From assembly GCF_001605895.1 (NCBI RefSeq), contig NZ_LUAW01000011.1:124001-188000 (forward strand): 64,000 nt of DNA. The letters are read 5' to 3'. The notes below the pieces were generated by a model. That model made no database searches. It saw only the letters and a program-made list of their open reading frames with translations, and was not told where the DNA came from. A program made the translations under genes and the position numbers. Below, piece by piece: positions 36,590-44,584 of this stretch. The stretch's first letter is position 1. The number at the start of each line of letters is the position of its first letter. The stretch is from Acinetobacter pragensis (GTDB lineage: Bacteria; Pseudomonadota; Gammaproteobacteria; Pseudomonadales; Moraxellaceae).

Positions 36590-36610
36590 ACACGTTCAAA
36601 AGGAACTGCC

Positions 36611-37057
36611 ATGAACATATTGGATGCCGCCCATCACACTGTCCGCCAATTTAAAGGCGGGGCAGCCGCACTCGCTGTCCGAATGGGCATGCGCAGCGTT
36701 GCAGTGCTCAACAGCAAAGTGAACCAAAACACAGAGACACATCACCTCACGCTGATGGAAGCCTCAACCATTATGGCCATTACAGGGGATTACCGAATTT
36801 TGCAGGCCTTATGCGCCGAGCACGGCAAAGTGGCCATCAATTTGCCCAATATCCCTGAATGCAGAGATACCGCGCTGACAGATTTGGTTTTGAGTATTGG
36901 AATGAATGGCGGGGATATATGTGCGCAGTTCAAAGAAATGATGGCAGACGGTCGGATCACACGCGGCGAAGCCATAGACATGTCCAAAGTTATCCATGCC
37001 ATGCATGAAGTCTTGGCAGAACTGGAAATGCAGATCAACAAATGTGTAGAGCAATAA
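36611..37057 (+). CDS. cII: Phage regulatory protein CII family
   Basis: 148 residues matching the phage CII/CP76 family: VRQFKGGAAALAVRMGMRSVAVLNSKVN, then HHLTLMEASTIMAITGDYRILQALCAEHGKV. The C-terminal half is helical and probably mediates oligomerisation. It sits directly after cro; in P2/186-type phages CII helps establish lysogeny by activating an early leftward promoter. Confidence 0.85.
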   Translation: MNILDAAHHTVRQFKGGAAALAVRMGMRSVAVLNSKVNQNTETHHLTLMEASTIMAITGDYRILQALCAEHGKVAINLPNIPECRDTALTDLVLSIGMNGGDICAQFKEMMADGRITRGEAIDMSKVIHAMHEVLAELEMQINKCVEQ

Positions 37058-37086
37058 AAAAAGCCTGACGGTTCAGGGCAGGCTTT
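37057..37086 (-). terminator. Minus-strand terminator-like hairpin
   Basis: The stem AAAGCCTG / CAGGCTTT has a T-run only on the minus strand. It could stop stray leftward transcription into the cII gene. Confidence 0.45.
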
Positions 37087-37113
37087 AAACATCCATAAAA
37101 AGTGGAGCAATTT

Positions 37114-37545
37114 ATGAATAAATCCAAAGTAGCACAGAGCATTCTAGGTCACAACCAGCAGGGCGTTATGAACAACAAATCGCAACATGACTTAACACGT
37201 GAAATTGAAAAGCGCGAATTTGAATTAGGTTTAGCGCCTGACGATGCCTATGTAAAAACTGCAGAAGATTTCATAGCTGGTGATGTGGTCGTGTTTATGG
37301 ATGAATCCAAAACAGACCGCTTAATGACTGTTTTTAAAGTACAGCGTAATGGTGTGCTGCTGGACGGAAACAGAAACTTTGCCTTAACGCATCTCATTCG
37401 TTCTGCCACAACTGCAGAGCTTAAAGCTAAACAACGACTGCCGGCGCCCGCTGCGCTATTTGTTTCTGCCAGCCATGAAACTGGCAGTCGGGATGAATCC
37501 ATACACCTAATTCGTGCCTTAGGCGCACAAGGCTGGGTCACATGA
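37114..37545 (+). CDS. Hypothetical early-right protein
   Basis: 143 residues from ATG 37114, preceded by GGAG at 6 bases. No recognised domain; the middle FIAGDVVVFMDESKTDRLMTVFKVQRNGVLLDGNRNFALTHLIR resembles a small beta barrel. Its stop overlaps the next ATG by 4 bp. Confidence 0.7.
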   Translation: MNKSKVAQSILGHNQQGVMNNKSQHDLTREIEKREFELGLAPDDAYVKTAEDFIAGDVVVFMDESKTDRLMTVFKVQRNGVLLDGNRNFALTHLIRSATTAELKAKQRLPAPAALFVSASHETGSRDESIHLIRALGAQGWVT

Positions 37546-37862
37546 GCCATGCATTTCAAAAGATATTGGATCAAAAACAGCTTCATAGCATTCAGTCCTG
37601 GTATGAGCCGGCATTGCATCTGCTGGAAGAGCTAATGGAAGCAGCCAAACAAAATTTGCAAAAGCGCAATTACAACGAAGCGAATGCAGCCATACAGCGC
37701 GATATATTCCGCGATCAGCTGCAGCGCAGATACCGCATACCCATGTACACCGTTCTTGAAATAGAAAAGAGCATGGGCCGCGCGGGCGTTATTGAATTTA
37801 TAGGCGGAAACTTTGTGAAGCCAGCAAGCAAAGAAAGCCAGAGTGGAGAGGTAAAGCCATGA
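37542..37862 (+). CDS. Hypothetical early-right protein
   Basis: 106 residues, helical and charged (EELMEAAKQNLQKRNYNEANAAIQRDIFRDQLQRRYRIPMYTVLEIEKSMGRAG). No recognised domain. 4-bp overlaps with both neighbours show that it belongs to the rightward early operon. Confidence 0.7.
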   Translation: MSHAFQKILDQKQLHSIQSWYEPALHLLEELMEAAKQNLQKRNYNEANAAIQRDIFRDQLQRRYRIPMYTVLEIEKSMGRAGVIEFIGGNFVKPASKESQSGEVKP

Positions 37863-38269
37863 GCTACGATCAAAGAATTTATTGTGTTTTATGTCATCAC
37901 AGAGAAGTCTTTAATCCGATTTTCAGAATGAATTCGCAATTTCAGCTTTGCGTAGAATGCGCGAGAGAAATTGCAAATTTGTATGTATTCGATTTTGAAG
38001 TTCGTTGGATTGATTCCGATTTTGAAGACAAATATGGTCCAGCACCAAAAAGTAAAGTTCGAAAATCATTGCCCCGTCAAATTAGAGAAACCGTCTTTAT
38101 CCGTGATGGCCGTATATGCAAGCACTGTGGTTGTTTTGATAATTTAACAATCGACCATATTCATCCAGTAACCCGTGGCGGCACAGATGATCTAGAGAAT
38201 CTGCAGGTTCTTTGCCGAAGTTGTAACTCTAAGAAAGGCACGAATATTCAGGGCGGGAGCAAGCTATGA
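37859..38269 (+). CDS. HNH endonuclease with N-terminal zinc-binding motif
   Basis: 136 residues. C-terminal HNH domain: FIRDGRICKHCGCFDNLTIDHIHPVTRGGTDDLENLQVLCRSCNSKKG, with two CxxC zinc pairs, the DHIHP metal histidine and the N of CNSKKG. The N terminus has a second pair of CxxC motifs (CVLCHH and CVECARE). In phage early operons such proteins may act in recombination or DNA processing. It overlaps the replication gene by 4 bp. Confidence 0.9.
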   Translation: MSYDQRIYCVLCHHREVFNPIFRMNSQFQLCVECAREIANLYVFDFEVRWIDSDFEDKYGPAPKSKVRKSLPRQIRETVFIRDGRICKHCGCFDNLTIDHIHPVTRGGTDDLENLQVLCRSCNSKKGTNIQGGSKL

Positions 38270-39324
38270 GCAGGTTTGTCCCAAACTCATTTCAGATCAC
38301 CAATGCCTTTGTTGATGAAGCAATGAATAAGCTTAGTGATGCCTCTATCAAGATTTACTTGCTGATCGTACGGAAGACTCGCGGTTGGGGAAAGGAGAGT
38401 GATTCATTATCATTGACTCAATTGGAGGAGTTATCGAGGAAAAGCCGTCCAACGGTGGTGAAATGCCTTAATGAGCTAGTAAAAGTTGGTCTTGTTCAGA
38501 AGCGTAGTCAATCAAAATTTGGCAATGTTTACTCCTTAATTGATAACTACAACATTGGAGAGATTATTAAATTCCCTAGTAAAAAAAATTTACTAGTTAA
38601 GGACTTCACTCCATTCGAAAATGAAGTAGTTAAAAATTTTAACCAGCAAGTTTTTGGCTATAAAAAAGTCAAAAATTCAGCTCAAAAAATTAGCGAAATT
38701 CGCCTAAATTTTCCTAGTAAAAATTCTTTACTAGTTAAAAGTTTTAACCAGACTAGTAAAAACTTTTTACCGCAACTAGTAAAAATTTTTAACACACATA
38801 AAACAACTATCAAAAAACACTATCAAAATAAAAAAAAGAGCTGGTTGGTTTTGAAAAATTTGAAAGAAGAAATTGTTCTGGCAAATAATTCAATACCAGT
38901 TGAAAAAATCACTGAGGCGACTTGGTTTAATCGAGAGCTTGCAGCATTTGAAAATTTTAATGCTGACAAAAACCACAATCAGGAGTTTTTAACATACCTG
39001 TTTGCAGATTGGCTGATACGCGCATATTTCAAATACGAGAAACAGGCTCATGCCAAAACATTGTCGGATAGATCCCAAGCATCTGGTTCAGTAAAACCAT
39101 CTCCAGATCCAAAACACCTCACTGAAAAACAGATTGCTGTGTTTGCACAGAAACTGGCGCATCACAGTGAATTCGCCAGCAAGTTCAGCGAACCCGGCGA
39201 CAGCTACGAAAAGCTGGCTGCCAAGATTGCCGTCAAACTCGAAGATCCAGCACAAGCCAAAAAATGGGAAAAATACCTCAAGCAGGTGGGCTTCACTGGA
39301 ACGATCGCAAGGGAAGTCGCATGA
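38266..39324 (+). CDS. Phage replication initiator, lambda-O-like
   Basis: 352 residues. N-terminal winged-helix of RepO type: FVPNSFQITNAFVDEAMNKLSDASIKIYLLIVRKTRGWGKESDSLSLTQLEELSRKSRPTVVKCLNELVKVGLVQ. The middle (residues ~105-180) is unusually Asn/Lys-rich because the DNA there carries iteron-like repeats, as lambda ori lies inside gene O. The C-terminal ~110 residues, LTEKQIAVFAQKLAHHSEFASKFS, should recruit the host helicase loader. Its stop overlaps the next start. Confidence 0.83.
   Translation: MSRFVPNSFQITNAFVDEAMNKLSDASIKIYLLIVRKTRGWGKESDSLSLTQLEELSRKSRPTVVKCLNELVKVGLVQKRSQSKFGNVYSLIDNYNIGEIIKFPSKKNLLVKDFTPFENEVVKNFNQQVFGYKKVKNSAQKISEIRLNFPSKNSLLVKSFNQTSKNFLPQLVKIFNTHKTTIKKHYQNKKKSWLVLKNLKEEIVLANNSIPVEKITEATWFNRELAAFENFNADKNHNQEFLTYLFADWLIRAYFKYEKQAHAKTLSDRSQASGSVKPSPDPKHLTEKQIAVFAQKLAHHSEFASKFSEPGDSYEKLAAKIAVKLEDPAQAKKWEKYLKQVGFTGTIAREVA
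38574..38793 (+). repeat. Iteron-like repeats, candidate phage replication origin
   Basis: At least five copies of ACTAGTWAAAA and its half-sites lie inside the O-like gene: around 38576-38600 (two facing copies), 38626-38645 (GTAGTTAAAAATTTTAACCAG-type), 38713-38722, 38730-38740, 38752-38762 and 38775-38785. AT-rich spacers separate them. Confidence 0.72.
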
Positions 39325-39581
39325 ACCAGGCGAAGCGTACCTACCTGAACCTGATGATCTTCAAAATCATTGCTGAGTGCAAAGGCCGTATCTCTGTACA
39401 GCAGATCCACCAGCAGATTGAACCAAACATGGGAATGTCAGTACGCAGCCTACAGCGCTACATGAAGGGCTTAGCGGAATGGGGGCTGATTCAGGCAGAT
39501 GGCAAAACACCTCAGGGTTTTAAACTTTCTGAACATGCGAAAAGCATCTTCAAGGAACTAGCTGGGAGCGCGGCACATTGA
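39321..39581 (+). CDS. Small winged-helix protein in the replication operon
   Basis: 86 residues from ATG 39321, overlapping the O-like stop. YLNLMIFKIIAECKGRISVQQIHQQIEPNMGMSVRSLQRYMKGLAEWGLIQADGKTPQGFKLS is a compact winged-helix with the pattern of phage DNA-binding helpers. Possible roles are replication partner or regulator; not resolvable here. Confidence 0.75.
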   Translation: MNQAKRTYLNLMIFKIIAECKGRISVQQIHQQIEPNMGMSVRSLQRYMKGLAEWGLIQADGKTPQGFKLSEHAKSIFKELAGSAAH

Positions 39582-39721
39582 ACAGCGTATACATTGGTGA
39601 AATGGAAAAATATAACGCGGCGGCGGGATTGGGTTATCAGGTTTACCAGTTCAGCACAGAGCAAGTGAAAAGCAGTATGGCAATACAGCAAGTTGAAAAA
39701 ATGATAGGTGGTGTGGAATGA
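39578..39721 (+). CDS. Very small ORF, resembles the C terminus of a phage endonuclease
   Basis: 47 residues with TTG start, overlapping the stops and starts on both sides by 4 bp, so it is probably translated. The sequence EMEKYNAAAGLGYQVYQFSTEQVKSSMAIQQVEKMI resembles the last segment of PD-(D/E)XK-type phage endonucleases (E-K-Y-N-A-A-x-x-G-W-x-V-x-x-x-T-x-E-x-V). It lacks the catalytic part, so it is either a remnant or a small protein in its own right. Confidence 0.5.
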   Translation: MNSVYIGEMEKYNAAAGLGYQVYQFSTEQVKSSMAIQQVEKMIGGVE

Positions 39722-40158
39722 ATACAGCGGCGAAAATTGAAGTAATGGATTGGGCTAAATTTACAGCTGAGGAGTGGTTTAAGCAGTACGGGGCCTACAT
39801 TCAAACCTGCCGCATGAAATCAGGTAACGCGCCAGACTCGCTGGGTATTAATCAAATCTTCTGGCTCATTTGTGAAAACAATAAAGGCGTGACAGAACGT
39901 AGAAATCAATTGGTATGCCAGATAAGCGATTTTGAAGCTGATGAAGTACGCAAATTAATTATAGATTTAAAATTTTCAAACCGAATCTGTAATTCTGCGA
40001 AAGTGGCAGTAAACTTTTTTATTGAAAGGAATATCCGAGGGATGTCACTCCGCCAAATGGAAAATGAATTTAAGCTTGGAAAGACTTCGATCGATAATAT
40101 GATTTTTGCAGGAAAGTATTTCTTAAATGGCCATGATAAAAGACTGAGAATTAATTGA
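39718..40158 (+). CDS. Possible late antiterminator (Q-like)
   Basis: 146 residues. The C-terminal FFIERNIRGMSLRQMENEFKLGKTSIDNMIFAGKYFLNGHDKRL is an HTH-like segment reminiscent of phage antiterminators. It is the last gene of the rightward early operon, followed by a terminator at 40230, which is where lambdoid Q genes sit. The assignment rests mainly on position. Confidence 0.45.
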   Translation: MNTAAKIEVMDWAKFTAEEWFKQYGAYIQTCRMKSGNAPDSLGINQIFWLICENNKGVTERRNQLVCQISDFEADEVRKLIIDLKFSNRICNSAKVAVNFFIERNIRGMSLRQMENEFKLGKTSIDNMIFAGKYFLNGHDKRLRIN

Positions 40159-40229
40159 TTGTCCGGACAGCATATGGCATATTTCTGTTATAGTGACCGA
40201 AGTGTATGTAAAGCACTAAAGTTAGTTAA

Positions 40230-40255
40230 AAGCTCGCCAAGTGGTGGGCTTTTTT
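40230..40255 (+). terminator. Terminator after early-right operon
   Basis: Stem AAGCTCGCC / GGTGGGCTT with a 4-base loop, followed by six T. It ends the early-right transcript. Confidence 0.8.
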
Positions 40256-40336
40256 AACGTCTGCCTTCACGAAGCTTTTGGGCTTTTAAAAGAATAAAAA
40301 TGGTATAGTGAGTTTGTCGTTTAAGTACCTTATTTT

Positions 40337-40624
40337 ATGTCTGAAATCTATAAATATCTCTGCACTCAAATTAGTACATTTGGGTCATTACCAACGCATA
40401 AAGTTTTTATAACTAGCGTAGGCAGGAAGACAAAATTAGTTTTCGCAGATAACACGTTTGTTTATGGCACTGTTTCAGATTGGGCTTTAAACCATTCAGG
40501 CCTTGATTCAAGAAAATCAGCATGGTCGGAAGAACCTAAATCATTTTTAGAAGATGAAAAAAATAGATTGGGCCTATACAAGGCTTCACATCCACTATTC
40601 ATAACAGAAGCAGGCATAGGTTAG
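40337..40624 (+). CDS. Hypothetical prophage protein
   Basis: 95 residues beginning MSEIYKYLCTQISTFGSL. No recognised domain and no clear neighbour relation. It stands alone between the early-right terminator and the tRNA gene. Confidence 0.6.
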   Translation: MSEIYKYLCTQISTFGSLPTHKVFITSVGRKTKLVFADNTFVYGTVSDWALNHSGLDSRKSAWSEEPKSFLEDEKNRLGLYKASHPLFITEAGIG

Positions 40625-40679
40625 TTTTTAAGATTTATTGGATTTAACCATGTCATAAGTGGTTATATTTTAATAAAGT

Positions 40680-40708
40680 TTGCTTTGTTAATACTTAGGG
40701 CGTATAAC
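40680..40708 (+). promoter_or_regulatory. Candidate sigma70 promoter of the tRNA gene
   Basis: TTGCTT (40680-40685), 17-bp spacer, TATAAC (40703-40708), ending 13 bases before the mature tRNA 5' end. Confidence 0.6.
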
Positions 40709-40721
40709 TGCACTACGTTGA

Positions 40722-40798
<77 letters not shown>

Positions 40799-40819
40799 AC
40801 GTAAAAATTAAAAGTTTAT

Positions 40820-40853
40820 ATACCTACCTTCCACTAGAGGTAGGTATTTTTTT
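40820..40853 (+). terminator. Terminator of the tRNA gene
   Basis: Stem ATACCTACC / GGTAGGTAT with a 10-base loop, followed by a run of T. Confidence 0.9.
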
Positions 40854-40919
40854 GCCAGTTGTTTTATTCCTAGCTGTTTAAAAATGAATTCAGCTGGTAC
40901 CTAAATCTAAGAGATTCAA

Positions 40920-41033
40920 ATGCTCCGATTCTTAAAATGCTTATTTAGCTTTCATGGCGCAATTGAAATTGACTACACGATTGATGATGAAGCAATCAAA
41001 GTGTGCCGTGACTGCTTAAAAGAAGTTAAGTAA
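40920..41033 (+). CDS. 37-residue cysteine-containing prophage protein
   Basis: MLRFLKCLFSFHG at the start, then a short acidic segment and KVCRDCLKEVK at the end. The C-x-x-C near the end and C-x(n)-H near the start suggest a small zinc-binding protein like DUF1660-type prophage proteins. No clear upstream ribosome-binding site was seen. Confidence 0.5.
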   Translation: MLRFLKCLFSFHGAIEIDYTIDDEAIKVCRDCLKEVK

Positions 41034-41531
41034 TTTGCCTAACGTTTTACTGCACATAAAATCCCGTTCAATATGCATTATTGGCGGAGTTTCATTTTTT
41101 CTCTTATTGCTTTGAATGCGTTCAATCTAGGTAGTCATTAATAGACTATTGTAAAAATAATTTACAAATGAAACATAAAAGCATCTAAAGATATGTGAAA
41201 TGAAACATAGTCTCTATATTTTCTATACCTTTCAAGTAATTTCGAGTGTTAGATTCTTATTCATACTTATTAATATAAATTAAAAGTATAAAAGATTGAA
41301 CATTTATAACCTTACTTAAGGCAGACAATTAAGTAGGGTTTTTTTATTTATAAAATTTTACACTTATATAATCCGAGTGTTAGATCAATTATTTATATCA
41401 TTGATAGTTAAATTTATTTTTTTATTCTTGGTGTTTTTGAAATTTTAACATTTGGTATATTTTGCAATTTAGAATTAATATGAAATTAGATATGTTACAA
41501 GCCTACATTAAAACAATGAGAATAAAGAACC
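41034..41531. other. AT-rich intergenic stretch (498 bp)
   Basis: Nothing coding seen. It holds a 12-bp direct repeat CGAGTGTTAGAT (41243-41254 and 41374-41385) and a terminator-like stem CCTTACTTAA / TTAAGTAGGG (41310-41338) followed by a T-run to 41346. Confidence 0.6.
41310..41346 (+). terminator. Intrinsic terminator in the AT-rich stretch
   Basis: 10-bp stem with one wobble pair and a seven-T tail. No gene directly upstream, so it may end the transcript of the 37-residue gene or a small RNA. Confidence 0.7.
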
Positions 41532-41798
41532 ATGATTAAGACCTGTGAATTGCATATATTGCATCAAATATACGATTTCCTTGCGGAGAGAGATGAGTTT
41601 CATAAAAAAACTCCGAATACTCAAGTCATAGAATTTTTTAAAGAACTGAACATTGGTAATCAATCAGACTTTGTTCTTACAAGCCCCAGTACTGTGTATG
41701 GTAATTTTGGGCGTGTGTCTAAAGTAAGTTTGTCGAATGCACCTCTTTTTAGAGAAAAAGATAAATTTATTAAATGGGCTTACGCTCAAGTACAGTAA
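41532..41798 (+). CDS. Small prophage protein, paralog of the gene at 42284
   Basis: 88 residues. It shares a spaced pattern with the protein at 42284: IYDFL-E, then FF-EL, then DF---P---Y, then G---K-S---AP-F--K-KF--WA. No known domain. Two diverged copies within 1 kb suggest duplication and selection for variation. Confidence 0.65.
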   Translation: MIKTCELHILHQIYDFLAERDEFHKKTPNTQVIEFFKELNIGNQSDFVLTSPSTVYGNFGRVSKVSLSNAPLFREKDKFIKWAYAQVQ

Positions 41799-41846
41799 AG
41801 CCTTGTCGGGGTTTTGTTTTGCAATTTATGGGTTAAAATAGTGGTC

Positions 41847-42050
41847 ATGAAAAGATCACGAAAATTAGCAGTTCCACCCAAAATTAGCTGGACCACTGAA
41901 CAAGATATTTACCTAATTGAAAATAGTACTCTTGATATCAGCCAATTGTGCATTCAGTTGGCTTTTACAGAAGAGCAAATTATAGAAAGAAAAGAAGTTC
42001 TTGGTTTGATCCGGCGTGAAAGGCAAATGAGAAGATTTAGAGGTAAGTAA
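41847..42050 (+). CDS. Small basic prophage protein
   Basis: 67 residues from ATG 41847: KRSRKLAVPPKISWTTEQD, then DISQLCIQLAFTEEQIIERKEVLGLIRRERQMRR. The Trp-containing segment followed by helices resembles a SANT/Myb- or GcrA-like DNA-binding fold (SWTTEQD..LIE), but this is weak. A terminator follows directly. Confidence 0.6.
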   Translation: MKRSRKLAVPPKISWTTEQDIYLIENSTLDISQLCIQLAFTEEQIIERKEVLGLIRRERQMRRFRGK

Positions 42051-42051
42051 A

Positions 42052-42080
42052 AAAGCCCCGTTATTTTGCGGGGTTTTTCT
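42052..42080 (+). terminator. Intrinsic terminator
   Basis: CCCCG / CGGGG stem with A-rich upstream and T-rich downstream flanks, directly after the stop at 42050. Confidence 0.75.
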
Positions 42081-42283
42081 TTTGAGGTCCAACAAGTTGC
42101 GGATGCGGGATGATTTGATATTTGCGCTTGAAATTTAAATGAATCTATATCTTGTTGCTTAAATATGAATTATTGTTATTTCCTTATAAAAATTATGTAT
42201 TTAAATGTAATAAGTAGTCAGTGATTGTGTTTGGAATACCCTGTAGATTACTGGGCTGATAAGGGGTAACAAGGAATATAATC

Positions 42284-42556
42284 ATGCCTATCGATAGTTC
42301 AAAATTAATAATTGAACAAATATATAATTTTATAATTGAAAAACCCCAGATTAGATATCAGAGTAAATTTATGCAATTAGCAATTTTCTTCGGTGAATTA
42401 CATGAAGTGCATAAAAAAGACTTCCAGGCGACTAAACCATTTATTTATAAGGGCGTTTTTAATGGTGAAACAAGAAAAATATCAGCCCTTGGAGCGCCAG
42501 AGTTTTTTGATAAAGAAAAATTTTTAAACTGGGCTGCAGGTAAAATAACAGACTAA
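42284..42556 (+). CDS. Small prophage protein, paralog of the gene at 41532
   Basis: 90 residues with an AAGGA ribosome-binding site (42271-42275). Same spaced pattern as the 41532 protein (IYNFI-E, FF-EL, DF---P--Y, G--RK-S---AP-F-DKEKF--WA). Unknown function. Confidence 0.65.
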   Translation: MPIDSSKLIIEQIYNFIIEKPQIRYQSKFMQLAIFFGELHEVHKKDFQATKPFIYKGVFNGETRKISALGAPEFFDKEKFLNWAAGKITD

Positions 42557-43196
42557 ATACAAAACCACCACTGGGTGGTTTTCTAATGGACGAAATATTT
42601 TAAGATGTATTTAATATATATCTTAAATAAAATTATCTATAATTTCGATTGCTTAAATGCATCCCGAATCAGCGCAAATGATAAAGGTGAAGCTTCATAG
42701 GAAACTATGGGGCTTTTTTAATGGATGTAATTTATGGTTGCTGATAGCTAATTGTGGGAAACCCATAAGCACCCATCCAAAACTAAGCAACGCATTAAGC
42801 CCTATAGTGGATGGTATTTATAAAAAAGTTAGATTGATGATATTTAAATTTTTTTTCATTTCATGTGATTGCAGGGCATCTATTTTTTTAAATTATATTT
42901 TTTTTATTAAAAGATTTGAAATTAATTTAAAGCCTTATCTAACCAAAGTATGTCGCGCTGTGAAACACCCTAACGACTTTTAACAGTTCGAACCTCTGAA
43001 GGGTTTAATTAAGTGCCGTATGCCTACCATCATTATGATTGAAAGAAAGCATGTTGAATATAAATCCTATCTGTACGTTAGGTGGTGAAATTTTGACACT
43101 GTCTCAAAATGTAGATGCCATAACGCTAGAAGTTTAAGCAATCCAGTATTGCAGATGAAGCAGCAAATTTTTGCACTTTTATAATTAGGAGTGAAA
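42557..43196. other. Intergenic stretch (640 bp) with two terminators, no convincing gene
   Basis: Holds two hairpins: AAAACCACC / GGTGGTTTT (42561-42582) ending the upstream gene, and AGCTTCATAG / CTATGGGGCT plus six T (42691-42719). An open frame 42657-42983 runs straight through the second terminator and has poor coding character. TTGACA at 43093 may be a -35 for the RusA gene. Confidence 0.55.
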
Positions 43197-43874
43197 GTGA
43201 AAAATAGTCGAAGTGCATGGGATATTTGGGCTAAAAGCAATTCTGGCTCATTCTCAGATCCTTTTGAAGTAAAGAAAACATACCGAGCAGCGCGTGAACG
43301 CCGTGCGCTTGGAAGTGACATCATTTATCCATGTTCATTAAAAACAGAAGTGGTTAATGAAGACTCTGTACACCGTGGTAGCACAGGCGGGATTGTGATT
43401 ACCGGGGAAACTTTCATTACAGTGAAATTGCCTTATGGTGTGAGCGCTAATGATATTTGGCGTGCAACGATTGATGAAAATGGAAAGCAGAGAAACAGCC
43501 TTTCGGTCAGTGCAAAAAAATTTAAGAAAAAGGTATATGAGACTTACGCGCCAATATTCAAAGCCCTGAAATGGAAGGCATTGAATAAAGAGTGTGAAGT
43601 GCGCCTAATGGTGCAGCCACCGCTGAAAACCCGCAATTACAGCTCTAAAACTTATCCGCGCTTTGATATCGATAATTATCCAAAATTACTGATCGACTCA
43701 CTCAAAGGCAGAGAAATGCTTTTTAAAGATGACAATATTTTTGTCAGTGAAAAGATCGAATTTGCAGAACCAACACAAGACGGCTGTGTCTGGCTTTCAT
43801 GCATATTTATTGAAGAAACGAATTGGCTTGAGAAAAAAGTAGATTTTGATTGGCTTGCAGGGAGGTCTATCTAA
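43197..43874 (+). CDS. rusA: RusA-like Holliday junction resolvase
   Basis: About 225 residues from GTG 43197 (AGGAG 5 bases upstream; a GTG at 43191 overlaps that site). Core motif: YPRFDIDNYPKLLIDSLKGREMLFKDDNIFVSEKIEF, with the D-x-DN-x-x-K and DD acidic residues of RusA, and FITVKLPYGVSANDIWR at the start of the domain. An N-terminal ~75 residues precede the domain, longer than classical RusA. It resolves recombination/packaging intermediates. Its stop overlaps the next start (TAATG). Confidence 0.85.
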   Translation: MKNSRSAWDIWAKSNSGSFSDPFEVKKTYRAARERRALGSDIIYPCSLKTEVVNEDSVHRGSTGGIVITGETFITVKLPYGVSANDIWRATIDENGKQRNSLSVSAKKFKKKVYETYAPIFKALKWKALNKECEVRLMVQPPLKTRNYSSKTYPRFDIDNYPKLLIDSLKGREMLFKDDNIFVSEKIEFAEPTQDGCVWLSCIFIEETNWLEKKVDFDWLAGRSI

Positions 43875-44581
43875 TGGCGAAACATACTAATTTGGAAACA
43901 CGTGCAATGATCGGCCGTAAGCTGGCATTAGCGCGTGAGCGCAGCGGCATGCTGCAGCACGAAGTTGCTATTGAATTGTTTGGTGTAGAGCAGAAGAACC
44001 GCATTTCAGAAATGGAAAATGGTAAAACACTGCCGGATGCGGAACTGCTTCAGGTCATGTGCAGCCTCTACCATGTATCAGTTGATTGGGTGCTGGGCTT
44101 TACGATCAATCCTGAGCTGAATGAAACTGAATCCGTGGCCGGTGTTCTTTTTAATAGTGTGGGCGATCTGCTATCAGAAAATCTAAATGCCCTTACTTTT
44201 CAGCTTTCATTGCTATGCTCAAATCATATATCGAGTTTTCCAAAGTCATTAAGCCTGCAGCTTTTAGAGCACTCTAAAATAGTGGTTAATGAATATTTAA
44301 GCCTGAATCATTTGGATCAGGCAAATGACGCACAATTTAAGCAGTCTATTATGGACTTGATTCAAACGGTCAAAGCATGTGAAAAGGACAGAGCGATTCA
44401 GTTCAATTCAATTGCCAAAGGCATGGAAGATATATTTGAGCGTGATGAAAATGACGTTCAGGAGAAGATTCTTTTAGATTTGAAAAAATCAAAAAAAAGC
44501 CGCTTTACCCAAACTACGCTTAAGAAAGGCAGCGGTGAAGACAAGCAATTGGATTTTTTAGCAGGGGAAGGATTGAGATAA
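43874..44581 (+). CDS. XRE-family regulator with long C-terminal domain
   Basis: 235 residues. N-terminal HTH: RAMIGRKLALARERSGMLQHEVAIELFGVEQKNRISEMENGKTLPDAELLQVMCSLYHVSVDWVLG. The ~160-residue helical C-terminal part is unassigned. GGAGG at 43861 serves as its ribosome-binding site inside the rusA end. Its place at the head of the late genes makes it a candidate for late-gene control. Confidence 0.82.
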   Translation: MAKHTNLETRAMIGRKLALARERSGMLQHEVAIELFGVEQKNRISEMENGKTLPDAELLQVMCSLYHVSVDWVLGFTINPELNETESVAGVLFNSVGDLLSENLNALTFQLSLLCSNHISSFPKSLSLQLLEHSKIVVNEYLSLNHLDQANDAQFKQSIMDLIQTVKACEKDRAIQFNSIAKGMEDIFERDENDVQEKILLDLKKSKKSRFTQTTLKKGSGEDKQLDFLAGEGLR

Positions 44582-44584
44582 GTC

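Noticed and set aside
42657..42983. 108-residue open frame in the gap before rusA
   Set aside because: It runs through an intrinsic terminator, has no clear ribosome-binding site and has poor coding character.
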